A stretch of 39,384 nucleotides of DNA from Flavobacteriaceae bacterium (lineage in GTDB: Bacteria; Bacteroidota; Bacteroidia; Flavobacteriales; Flavobacteriaceae), in contig NZIQ01000032.1 in NCBI GenBank assembly GCA_002691685.1, forward strand, positions 1-39,384. The letters are read 5' to 3'. The notes under the pieces are model-generated. The model ran no database searches, was not told where the DNA came from, and saw only the letters and a list, made by a program, of their open reading frames with translations. Positions 17,993-25,924 of the stretch are shown one piece after another; position 1 is the stretch's first letter; every line of letters begins with the position of its first letter. Made by a program: the position numbers and the translations under genes.

Positions 17993-18483
17993 AATTTGTC
18001 CCTCCAGCAGTTATTCTAATTTTAGGTTTTTGCTTTTTTTCTTGTGCAGACATAGGCCAAAGTCAATTTCAAACTTTAGAATACGCAGAGTGGTCAAAAT
18101 CAGATACTTTAAGCTTCGAATTTTCGATAACAGATACACTTAGTCGATACGATATACTAATTCACATTCGAAATAACAAAGACTATGATTTTAGCAATAT
18201 CTTTTTGGTTTCGACCTTAGATTTTCCAGAATCAGACAGGACTATAGTGGACACATTAGAATACGAAATGACAGATGTGGAGGGAAATTGGCTGGGACAA
18301 TCTCAAGGAACGGTAGTAGAAAACATATTGTTTTTTAGAGAAGGTGTGGTTTTTCCTGAAAAAGGGAAGTATGAAATGAGCTTTAATCATTTAATGCGCA
18401 GAAAAGGTTTTGTTGGGGGGTTATCAGCTTTAAAGGGAATAACAGATGTGGGCGTGGAGATAAAACCCGAAAATAATCAATAA
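17989..18483 (+). CDS. gldH: Gliding motility lipoprotein GldH
   Basis: The 164-residue lipoprotein has its lipid-acceptor Cys at 19 (FCFFSC). The mature part contains the conserved GldH pattern: DTLSFEFSITDT, IRNNKDYDFSNIFL, VDTLEYEMTDVEGNWLG, and the C-terminal GGLSALKGITDVGVEI. GldH is needed for gliding and for function of the type IX secretion and motility machinery in Flavobacteriia. It uses a GTG start that overlaps the ricT stop (GTGA), so translation is likely coupled. The gene marks the host as a gliding-type flavobacterium. Confidence 0.93.
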   Translation: MKFVPPAVILILGFCFFSCADIGQSQFQTLEYAEWSKSDTLSFEFSITDTLSRYDILIHIRNNKDYDFSNIFLVSTLDFPESDRTIVDTLEYEMTDVEGNWLGQSQGTVVENILFFREGVVFPEKGKYEMSFNHLMRRKGFVGGLSALKGITDVGVEIKPENNQ

Positions 18484-18499
18484 TAAGAATTAGCATCAT

Positions 18500-20830
18500 A
18501 TGGGAAAATACGTGTGGGGAAAAGTAGAAGAATACTGGAAATTCATTAAAATTTTCTGGGCTGTTATGCTTCTGTTTATTCTTATAGGGGTATCTTTTTT
18601 TATCATCGCTTCTAAAGGAGGCTTTGGATCAATGCCTACCTTTGAGCGTTTAGAAAACCCGGAGACCAATCTGGCTTCTGAATTTATATCTGCCGACGGC
18701 ATTACCTTCGGAAAATTGTTCTTGAGCGACAATCGAACGCCAGTATTTATTGAAGAGTTGCCAAACCATCTCATTGAGGCTTTGATTTCTACAGAAGACG
18801 TTAGGTTCTACAAACATTCGGGGATAGATGTTAGAGGAACGTTTCGTGCACTGCTATTCTTGGGATCTCGAGGAGGCGCTAGTACAATTAGTCAACAACT
18901 CTCAAGGCAGTTATTCGTAGGAGTACGATCTAGAAATCTAAAAGAGGCTATTTTACAAAAATTAAAAGAATGGGTAATCGCCGTGCAACTCGAACGGAAC
19001 TACACCAAAGAGGAAATCATTGAGATGTATTTCAACAACTATGATTTCAATTACAATGCTGACGGAATTCGCTCAGCTTCTCGTATTTATTTTGGCAAAG
19101 AACCTTCAGCGCTCAAAATAGAAGAAGGAGCAATGCTAGTGGGGATGCTTAAGAACTCATCCTACTATAACCCTATTAGAAGAACAGCGTTAGTACTCGA
19201 TAGACGAAACACTGTTTTGAATCAAATGGAGAAGTACGGAAAAATTTCGGAGCAGGAACGGGATTCGCTTAAAACATTACCCTTAGAATTGAATTTTCAA
19301 CCCGAGTCTCATCGACAAGGCTTAGCGACATATTTTAGAATGTATATGCAAAGTTGGTTGTCCAAATGGGTAAAAGAAAACTTTAAGAGTGATGGCAGCC
19401 CATATAATATTTATAAAGACGGCTTAAAGGTATACACAACCATTGATTCGAGACTCCAGGAAAACGCAGAAAAGGCAATGCGGGGGCACTTAAAAAATCT
19501 TCAAAAAGCTTTTTTTAGACAAAACAATAAAAAGACCAATCCAACGGCTCCTTTTGTAGAATTAGAACAAGAGGTTATTGATGGAATCGTGAACAGGTCG
19601 ATGAAAAACAGTGACCGATGGAGAAAGCTCAAACAACTCGGGAAACCTGAAGATGAAATCAAGGCGAGTTTTTACAAGCCTGTAGAGATGAAAGTTTTTG
19701 ATTACGACAGCCCAAGAAATGAGAAAGACACCTTGCTCTCACCAATGGATTCGCTGCTGTTATATAAATCTTTTCTCAGGTCGGCGATGATGAGCTTAGA
19801 CCCTAGCAATGGTCATGTTAAATCCTGGGTTGGAGGAGTGGATTACAAGCACTTTCAATATGACAACGTGTTTCAAGGCACCCGACAAGTAGGATCAACG
19901 TTTAAACCTTTTGTTTATGTAGCGGCTATAGACCAGCTTAGAATGTCTCCTTGTGATTCTCTGCCAGATGTGCAGTACTGTATAGCCCCAATGAAACACG
20001 GCAATGTTGAAGCATGGTGCCCAAAGAATTCAGGAAGTAAATACAGTGGAGGAAATAGAACGCTCAAAAACGCATTAGCTAATTCAATCAATACCGTGAC
20101 AGCCCAACTTATAGATCGTGTAGGTCCTGGTTCAGTGGCATCAATTGCCAAGGAAATGGGAATCAGCAGTTATGTCCCTAAAGTCCCTTCAATTGCATTA
20201 GGAACCCCAGATATCAACGTAATGGAATTGGTTGCTGCTTATGGGACATTTGGTAATGAAGGCGTGTTTACCGCACCTGTTATGGTTACTCGAATAGAAG
20301 ACAGAAACGGTGTTGAAATTTACAATCATGCTCCCCAAACAAAAGATGTATTGAGTAAGGAAATTGCCTATACTATCGTCAAATTGCTAGAAGGTGTCAC
20401 AGAGGCAGGTTCAGGAATGCGTTTAAGACATGATGTAGCTTTAGAAAACGAAGTGTATAAAGATGTGGTCACTGGCTACCCCTATATGTTTGAAAACCCT
20501 ATTGCAGGTAAAACAGGTACTACACAAAATCATTCGGACGGATGGTTTATGGGGATGGTACCCAACTTGGTCACTGGTGTTTGGGTTGGGGGAGAAGACC
20601 GATCGGTACATTTTGACAATATTGCCTACGGGCAAGGAGCAACTATGGCTTTACCAATCTGGGCGAATTACATGAAGATGAATTATGAAAACCCAGAGAT
20701 TGGAATTTCAATGGAAGAATTTGTTATGCCTGAAAATTTTGATATACGCGTGGACTGTTCTGTTTCCGAGCTTGAAGATGCAGAAATTGAACTCGACAAC
20801 GACGACTTAGATTTAGAATCTTTTGAATAA
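18500..20830 (+). CDS. Bifunctional penicillin-binding protein 1A (class A PBP)
   Basis: The 776-residue inner-membrane enzyme polymerises and cross-links peptidoglycan. A short cytoplasmic tail is followed by a transmembrane helix (about 14-34). The glycosyltransferase domain (about 75-250) has the catalytic Glu99 in [14 protein letters not shown], then [15 protein letters not shown] and [15 protein letters not shown]. The transpeptidase domain (about 420-720) has the active-site STFK (466-469), SIN (529-531) and KTGT (671-674). The C-terminus is acidic ([17 protein letters not shown]). It follows gldH by 16 bases and overlaps scoA by eight. Confidence 0.96.
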   Translation: MGKYVWGKVEEYWKFIKIFWAVMLLFILIGVSFFIIASKGGFGSMPTFERLENPETNLASEFISADGITFGKLFLSDNRTPVFIEELPNHLIEALISTEDVRFYKHSGIDVRGTFRALLFLGSRGGASTISQQLSRQLFVGVRSRNLKEAILQKLKEWVIAVQLERNYTKEEIIEMYFNNYDFNYNADGIRSASRIYFGKEPSALKIEEGAMLVGMLKNSSYYNPIRRTALVLDRRNTVLNQMEKYGKISEQERDSLKTLPLELNFQPESHRQGLATYFRMYMQSWLSKWVKENFKSDGSPYNIYKDGLKVYTTIDSRLQENAEKAMRGHLKNLQKAFFRQNNKKTNPTAPFVELEQEVIDGIVNRSMKNSDRWRKLKQLGKPEDEIKASFYKPVEMKVFDYDSPRNEKDTLLSPMDSLLLYKSFLRSAMMSLDPSNGHVKSWVGGVDYKHFQYDNVFQGTRQVGSTFKPFVYVAAIDQLRMSPCDSLPDVQYCIAPMKHGNVEAWCPKNSGSKYSGGNRTLKNALANSINTVTAQLIDRVGPGSVASIAKEMGISSYVPKVPSIALGTPDINVMELVAAYGTFGNEGVFTAPVMVTRIEDRNGVEIYNHAPQTKDVLSKEIAYTIVKLLEGVTEAGSGMRLRHDVALENEVYKDVVTGYPYMFENPIAGKTGTTQNHSDGWFMGMVPNLVTGVWVGGEDRSVHFDNIAYGQGATMALPIWANYMKMNYENPEIGISMEEFVMPENFDIRVDCSVSELEDAEIELDNDDLDLESFE

Positions 20831-21515
20831 ACAAGTACACACTAAACAAGAGGTATTAGCCGGTCTTGAATACGGAATGACTATTATGTTCGGAGGCTTT
20901 GGTTTATGTGGGATTCCAGAAAAGAGTATTTCTTTTATATCAGAAACAAACTTAGGAGGCTTTCACTGTATCTCAAATAACGCTGGAGTAGACGACTTTG
21001 GGTTGGGCATATTACTCAACAAAAAGCAGGTCAATAAAATGACAGCCTCTTATGTTGGAGAAAATGGCGAGTTTGAAAGACAGCTCATTGCAGGTGAACT
21101 CGAAGTAGATCTAATCCCACAGGGAACTCTTGCAGAACGGTGTCGAGCAGCACAAGCTGGAATACCCGCTTTTTATACTCCTGCAGGATATGGAACTGTA
21201 GTGGCCGAAGGAAAAGAAAGTCGAAATTTCAACGGAAAGGACTATATCTTAGAGAAGGCCTTTGTTGCTGATTTTGCCTTTGTAAAAGCATGGAAAGCAG
21301 ATACTGCAGGCAATTTAATTTTTAATGCCACAGCGCGTAATTTCAATCCACTCATGTGTGGGGCCGCTAAAATTACTGTAGTAGAAACAGAGGAAGTCTA
21401 TCCAGAAGGGGCACTAAACCCAAATGAAATTCATATACCAGGGATATTTGTCAACAGACTCTATCACGGAAAAAATTATGAGAAGCGGATTGAAAAGTTA
21501 ACGGTTCAAGAATAG
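20823..21515 (+). CDS. scoA: 3-oxoacid (succinyl-CoA:acetoacetate) CoA-transferase subunit A
   Basis: The 230-residue alpha subunit has the CoA-binding glycine-rich motif [14 protein letters not shown] (22-35). Further conserved blocks are [41 protein letters not shown] and FYTPAGYGT. With ScoB it moves CoA from succinyl-CoA to acetoacetate (ketone-body use), yielding succinate. The start is a TTG at 20823 inside the end of the PBP gene. No ATG is available nearby, and the resulting [14 protein letters not shown] matches the family's usual N-terminus, so the TTG looks real and translation is coupled. Confidence 0.93.
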   Translation: MNKQVHTKQEVLAGLEYGMTIMFGGFGLCGIPEKSISFISETNLGGFHCISNNAGVDDFGLGILLNKKQVNKMTASYVGENGEFERQLIAGELEVDLIPQGTLAERCRAAQAGIPAFYTPAGYGTVVAEGKESRNFNGKDYILEKAFVADFAFVKAWKADTAGNLIFNATARNFNPLMCGAAKITVVETEEVYPEGALNPNEIHIPGIFVNRLYHGKNYEKRIEKLTVQE

Positions 21516-21516
21516 G

Positions 21517-22170
21517 ATGCTAACCAAAGACCAAATCGCACGGCGAATTGCAAAAGAGTTAAAAGATGGCTATTACGTTAATCTAGGCATAGGAATTCCA
21601 ACTCTTGTAGCCAATTACATTCCTCTAGATATTAACGTGGCTTTTCAAAGTGAAAACGGAATTATAGGAATGGGTCCGTTCCCTACAAAAAATGAAGTTG
21701 ATGCCGATTTAATCAACGCAGGAAAGCAAACGATAACAGCTCTTAATGGCGCCTCATATTTTGATTCTGCCATGAGTTTCTCCATGATTCGGGGTCAACA
21801 TGTAGACCTCACCGTTTTAGGAGCTATGGAAGTGGCTCAAAATGGAGACATTGCGAATTGGAAGATTCCAAATAAACTGATTAAAGGAATGGGAGGTGCG
21901 ATGGATTTGGTAGCTTCAGCAGAACAGATTATCGTAGCTATGATGCACACGAATAAAGCAGGAGCATCGAAACTCTTAAAGCGTTGTAGCCTGCCGTTAA
22001 CGGGCGTACGTTGTGTGAAAATGATTGTAACTAATTTAGCAGTTCTCGAAATTAGAGAAGAGCAATTTATTTTGAAGGAACGCGCACCGGGAGTCACTAT
22101 TGATGAAGTTCGAAAGGCCACAATGGGTGATTTAATCGTCGAATCAGAGGTTCCCGAAATGCAATTCTAA
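21517..22170 (+). CDS. scoB: 3-oxoacid (succinyl-CoA:acetoacetate) CoA-transferase subunit B
   Basis: The 217-residue beta subunit carries the catalytic glutamate Glu46 in SENGIIGMGP, which forms the glutamyl-CoA thioester. NLGIGIPTLVAN (22-33), ASYFDSAMSFSMIRGQHVDL and GAMDLV are further family blocks. It begins one base after the scoA stop. A hairpin follows the gene, then the convergent succinate dehydrogenase operon. The product succinate is the substrate of that neighbour. Confidence 0.95.
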   Translation: MLTKDQIARRIAKELKDGYYVNLGIGIPTLVANYIPLDINVAFQSENGIIGMGPFPTKNEVDADLINAGKQTITALNGASYFDSAMSFSMIRGQHVDLTVLGAMEVAQNGDIANWKIPNKLIKGMGGAMDLVASAEQIIVAMMHTNKAGASKLLKRCSLPLTGVRCVKMIVTNLAVLEIREEQFILKERAPGVTIDEVRKATMGDLIVESEVPEMQF

Positions 22171-22175
22171 CAAAA

Positions 22176-22199
22176 AAGCCCCAACAATTGTTGAGGCTT
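22176..22199 (-). terminator. Hairpin terminator shared by scoB and the sdh operon
   Basis: The 24 bases form a near-perfect palindrome: AAGCC(C)CAACAA pairs with TTGTTG(A)GGCTT, one mismatch. On the - strand the stem is followed by six T (22172-22177 on the + strand read as A), making it a good intrinsic terminator for sdhCAB. It lies between the two convergent stops, so it may also end the scoAB transcript, although a T run is missing on that side. Confidence 0.75.
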
Positions 22200-22221
22200 G
22201 TATCGTTTCTAGAAGTACGTA

Positions 22222-22968
22222 CTATTTCTTAAGTGAAGCAAAAAGGTATTCTCTATTCAATCGCGCTATATTTTCAAGTGAAATTCCTTTTGGACATTCA
22301 AGCTCGCACGCTCCAGTGTTGGTGCAGTTTCCAAAACCTTCTAGGTCCATCTGCTTTACCATATTTAGTACTCTTGTGGTAGCTTCCACCTGTCCCTGCG
22401 GTAGAAGAGCGTACTGCGAAACCTTGGCTGAAGTAAAGAGCATTGCTGATGCGTTTTTACAGGCAGCAACACAGGCACCACATCCAATACAAGTGGCCGC
22501 ATTGAAGGAAAGGTCTGCATGTTCTTTTTCAATTGGAATGGCATTAGCATCAACTGGATTCCCAGAAGTATTTACTGAAATATATCCACCTACTTGTTGA
22601 ATGCGATCAAAAGCACTTCGATCTACAATAAGGTCTTTAATAACAGGAAACGCGGCAGCTCTAAAAGGCTCCACCGTAATAGTGTCTCCGTCACTAAAGC
22701 TTCTCATGTGTAACTGGCAGGCCGTTGTTCTGTGCTGAGGTCCGTGTGGACGACCATTAATGGTCATAGAACAGGTTCCGCAAATTCCTTCGCGGCAATC
22801 GTGATCAAATTCAATGGGCTCTTCACCTTTTAAAATAAGCGATTCATTTAAGATGTCAATCATTTCTAAAAATGACATGTCTGCCTCAACGTGATCTAGG
22901 TCGTAAGAAACCATTGCTCCTTTAGAAGAGGCATCTTTTTGTCTCCAAACGTTCAATTTTATTTTCAT
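22222..22968 (-). CDS. sdhB: Succinate dehydrogenase/fumarate reductase iron-sulfur subunit
   Basis: The 248-residue subunit passes electrons from SdhA to the membrane heme subunit. The N-terminal ferredoxin-like domain has the 2Fe-2S ligands in [19 protein letters not shown] and a later Cys in TTACQLH. The C-terminal domain has [14 protein letters not shown] and [16 protein letters not shown] for the 4Fe-4S and 3Fe-4S clusters. The open frame reaches a TTG two codons earlier, but the ATG at 22968 is the natural start. It follows sdhA by eight bases and is the last gene of the operon. Confidence 0.96.
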   Translation of the reverse strand: MKIKLNVWRQKDASSKGAMVSYDLDHVEADMSFLEMIDILNESLILKGEEPIEFDHDCREGICGTCSMTINGRPHGPQHRTTACQLHMRSFSDGDTITVEPFRAAAFPVIKDLIVDRSAFDRIQQVGGYISVNTSGNPVDANAIPIEKEHADLSFNAATCIGCGACVAACKNASAMLFTSAKVSQYALLPQGQVEATTRVLNMVKQMDLEGFGNCTNTGACELECPKGISLENIARLNREYLFASLKK

Positions 22969-22976
22969 AATCAACT

Positions 22977-24980
22977 CTATTTGTATGATCGTGTTTTCAA
23001 TTCGATATTTTCATACACCAGGTCTTCTCGATGTAAAACAGCCTCAGAAGGGGTGCCTTTGTATTCCCAAGCAGCAGTGTACTTGTATTGCTCATCATCT
23101 CTTAAGGCTTCTCCTTCTTCGGTTTGATATTCTTCTCTAAAGTGCCCACCACAAGATTCGTTACGCTCTAAGGCGTCTTTGGCAAAGAGCTCTCCTAATT
23201 CCAAGAAATCAGCAACTTTTCCAGCTTTTTCCAACTCTTGATTTTTAGAATCAAGCATTCCTGGCACTTTAACGTTTTCCCAGAAATCTGCACGGAGTGC
23301 GGCTATTTCTGAAATAGCCTCTCTAAGCTCTTTTTCATTACGGGACATGCCGCATTTGTTCCACATGATTTTGCCCAATTTCTTATGGTAATAATCTACA
23401 GAGTACTTTCCTGAGCCAGACATTAGTTTTTCTAATTTTTCTCTTACAGCCTCTTCGGCTTGCACGAAATCTTCTGTTTCTGTTGAAATAGCCCCTGTTC
23501 GTATGTCGTCACTTAGGTAATCCCCTATAGTATAAGGGAGCACAAAATAACCGTCTGCAAGACCTTGCATTAGTGCTGAAGCTCCGAGACGATTTGCTCC
23601 ATGATCACTAAAATTGGCTTCACCTGCCGCATAACAACCAGGAATACTCGTCATAAGGTTGTAATCAACCCATAATCCGCCCATGGCATAGTGCACGGCT
23701 GGATAGATTTTCATAGGGGTTTTATAAGGATTTTCGTCGGCGATTTTCTCATACATCTGAAACAGGTTTCCGTATTTTGCCTCTACAATGACTTCTCCTA
23801 AGGCTCTTACCTCAGCATCACTCGCATCTTTTTGACCAGAAGTATTTGCCTTTTCTCGTCCGTAACGCATGATGGCTGCATCAAAATCCAAATACACAGC
23901 TTCGCCAGTTTTGTTAACCCCGTAACCTGCATCACAGCGTTCTTTGGCAGCTCTTGAGGCTACATCTCTCGGCACTAGATTTCCGAATGCAGGATAACGA
24001 CGCTCTAAATAGTAATCTCTGTCTTCTTCTGCGATTTGTGTAGGTTTTAATTTGCCTTCACGAATGGCTTGAGCGTCTTCTAATTTTTTTGGAACCCAAA
24101 TTCTTCCATCGTTTCGAAGTGATTCTGACATCAGTGTTAGTTTAGACTGATGATCTCCAGAAACTGGTATACAAGTAGGGTGAATTTGAGTGTAACAAGG
24201 GTTCGCAAAATAAGCTCCCTTTTTATGTGCTCTCCAAGCTGCGGTTACATTGGCTCCCATACAGTAAGTGGAAAGGTAGAAAAGATTACCATATCCGCCA
24301 GTAGCTAAAACTACCGCATGAGCAGCATGGCGCTCTAATTTTCCACTGACTAAATCTCTTGCAATAATACCGCGGGCCTTACCATCTACTAAAACGAGAT
24401 CGAGCATTTCATGACGTGTAAATGATTGAATCTTTCCTCTTTGGATTTGGCGATTCATCGCAGAATAAGCACCTAATAATAACTGCTGACCTGTTTGACC
24501 TTTTGCATAAAAGGTTCTTGAAACCTGGACTCCTCCAAAAGAGCGGTTATCTAGAAGCCCTCCGTATTCTCTTGCAAAAGGAACACCTTGAGCAACACAT
24601 TGGTCGATAATATTTGTTGATACTTGGGCAAGTCTATATACGTTTGCCTCTCGAGAACGATAGTCACCTCCTTTGATGGTGTCATAAAATAAACGGTAAA
24701 CACTATCTCCATCTCCTTGATAGTTTTTAGCCGCATTTACTCCTCCTTGAGCAGCAATAGAATGTGCCCTTCGCGGGGAGTCTTGATAGCAAAACGTCTT
24801 GACGTTATAACCGAGTTCAGCCAATGTGGCAGAAGCAGAGGCGCCCGCTAGGCCAGTTCCAACGACGATGATATCAATATTTCTTTTGTTGGCAGGGTTG
24901 ACCAAGTTGATACGATCTTTATGTTTATTCCATTTTTCGGCTAAAGGTCCTGCTGGAATTTTTGAATCTAATATGGCCAT
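22977..24980 (-). CDS. sdhA: Succinate dehydrogenase/fumarate reductase flavoprotein subunit
   Basis: The 667-residue catalytic subunit oxidises succinate to fumarate using covalently bound FAD. The dinucleotide-binding motif is [19 protein letters not shown] (about 36-54), and the flavin-linking His lies in [21 protein letters not shown] and [19 protein letters not shown] are further active-site and FAD blocks. The large size and the partner b-type cytochrome put it in the SdhCAB/Frd class B group found in Bacteroidota and Epsilonproteobacteria. It is two bases from sdhC. Confidence 0.97.
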   Translation of the reverse strand: MAILDSKIPAGPLAEKWNKHKDRINLVNPANKRNIDIIVVGTGLAGASASATLAELGYNVKTFCYQDSPRRAHSIAAQGGVNAAKNYQGDGDSVYRLFYDTIKGGDYRSREANVYRLAQVSTNIIDQCVAQGVPFAREYGGLLDNRSFGGVQVSRTFYAKGQTGQQLLLGAYSAMNRQIQRGKIQSFTRHEMLDLVLVDGKARGIIARDLVSGKLERHAAHAVVLATGGYGNLFYLSTYCMGANVTAAWRAHKKGAYFANPCYTQIHPTCIPVSGDHQSKLTLMSESLRNDGRIWVPKKLEDAQAIREGKLKPTQIAEEDRDYYLERRYPAFGNLVPRDVASRAAKERCDAGYGVNKTGEAVYLDFDAAIMRYGREKANTSGQKDASDAEVRALGEVIVEAKYGNLFQMYEKIADENPYKTPMKIYPAVHYAMGGLWVDYNLMTSIPGCYAAGEANFSDHGANRLGASALMQGLADGYFVLPYTIGDYLSDDIRTGAISTETEDFVQAEEAVREKLEKLMSGSGKYSVDYYHKKLGKIMWNKCGMSRNEKELREAISEIAALRADFWENVKVPGMLDSKNQELEKAGKVADFLELGELFAKDALERNESCGGHFREEYQTEEGEALRDDEQYKYTAAWEYKGTPSEAVLHREDLVYENIELKTRSYK

Positions 24981-24982
24981 GT

Positions 24983-25639
24983 TTAAAATTGATTAAGATG
25001 GTGAAACAAGGCGATAAAAGCGAAACCTACTGGAATCCCTATCGAAAATAAGGTCGCGAATGATTTCAAAGCCATACCGAGTTTATTGTCTAATCCAAGT
25101 GTTTGTATTGAAGAGGCGAATCCGTGCAACAAGTGCAGCGCCAACAAAAAGAAGGCAAAGACATAAATAGCAGTGCGTTCAATAGTTGCGAACTTTAACA
25201 CTGTGTAGGCGTAGTAGCGCTCTTCATCTACAGGTAATTGCTCTACGTACTTATAACTCATTTCGTGCACCCAAAAGTCGTACATGTGAAGACCGATAAA
25301 AGCAAGAATTACTGCTCCAGAAAGAATCATATTTCTAGAAATCCAACTGCTGTTTTTTGATTTTCCGCTTACTTTATAATTTACAGTACCGCGCGCTTTG
25401 TTGTTTTGAATTTCGAGGACAAAGCCCATCACAAAGTGTACGATAACACCAGCGATTAAAACGGGCTGAAGTATAAATTGCACCAAACCATTGTAGCCCA
25501 TAAAATGAGACCATTGATTATAGATTTCCTCTGAAAAAACAGAGGCGAGGTTAATCGCGAAGTGCAGACTTAAAAAGGAGATTAAAAATAATCCCGACAA
25601 AGCCATAACTATCTTTCTTAACAAAGAAGACTTAAACAT
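24983..25639 (-). CDS. sdhC: Succinate dehydrogenase cytochrome b subunit (class B, five helices)
   Basis: From the ATG at 25639 the protein has 218 residues; four upstream codons from a TTG are open but unlikely to be used. It begins [19 protein letters not shown] and shows five hydrophobic helices. Histidines suited to binding two b hemes occur in [24 protein letters not shown] and [10 protein letters not shown] single large anchor with no SdhD is typical of the Bacteroidota enzyme, which reduces menaquinone. It is the first gene of sdhCAB and has a good promoter just upstream. Confidence 0.95.
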   Translation of the reverse strand: MFKSSLLRKIVMALSGLFLISFLSLHFAINLASVFSEEIYNQWSHFMGYNGLVQFILQPVLIAGVIVHFVMGFVLEIQNNKARGTVNYKVSGKSKNSSWISRNMILSGAVILAFIGLHMYDFWVHEMSYKYVEQLPVDEERYYAYTVLKFATIERTAIYVFAFFLLALHLLHGFASSIQTLGLDNKLGMALKSFATLFSIGIPVGFAFIALFHHLNQF

Positions 25640-25671
25640 AATTGTTATCAATTAATTGATTAAAACCATAA

Positions 25672-25702
25672 CAAATGTAAACCCCAACAAGGTCTTAAGC
25701 AA
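25672..25702 (-). promoter_or_regulatory. Promoter of the sdhCAB operon
   Basis: On the - strand a TTG (25700-25702) is followed after 20 bases by TACATTTG (25672-25679), an exact match to the Bacteroidota TTG-N17-23-TAnnTTTG promoter. The ATG of sdhC lies 32 bases further on, leaving a leader of about 25 bases. This is one of the two best promoters in the window. Confidence 0.7.
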
Positions 25703-25888
25703 CGTTGAGGCTTAAAATAAAATCTGTATAGTTTTATTCTAAATAATCACATAAATAACTGAATATCAACTACATGAACTCTGTTTTTAAAAAAAAATGA
25801 AAAAGGAAGAACATAATTCACGACAAAAACTAAGGTGGTTGTAATAAAAACTTAGCTAAGTCTTAAAACTTAGATAGGTGCAAAATTC
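25703..25888. other. Intergenic region between sdhC promoter and the BNR gene terminator
   Basis: No gene was seen. The region is AT-rich. AAAACTTAG occurs twice (25847-25855 and 25865-25873), and the first copy runs into the palindrome CTTAGCTAAG (25851-25860). A run of nine A follows five T near 25785-25798. No function can be assigned. Confidence 0.4.
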
Positions 25889-25915
25889 AAAATCCGCTTG
25901 TGAAAAGCGGATTTT
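25889..25915 (-). terminator. Intrinsic terminator of the BNR/VPS10-like gene
   Basis: AAAATCCGCTT (25889-25899) is perfectly complementary to AAGCGGATTTT (25905-25915), an 11-pair stem with a five-base loop. It starts nine bases beyond the stop codon of the - strand gene ending at 25925, and the stem ends in TTTT on that strand. No + strand gene leads into it, so it serves the - strand gene. Confidence 0.75.
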
Positions 25916-25924
25916 GTTTAACGT

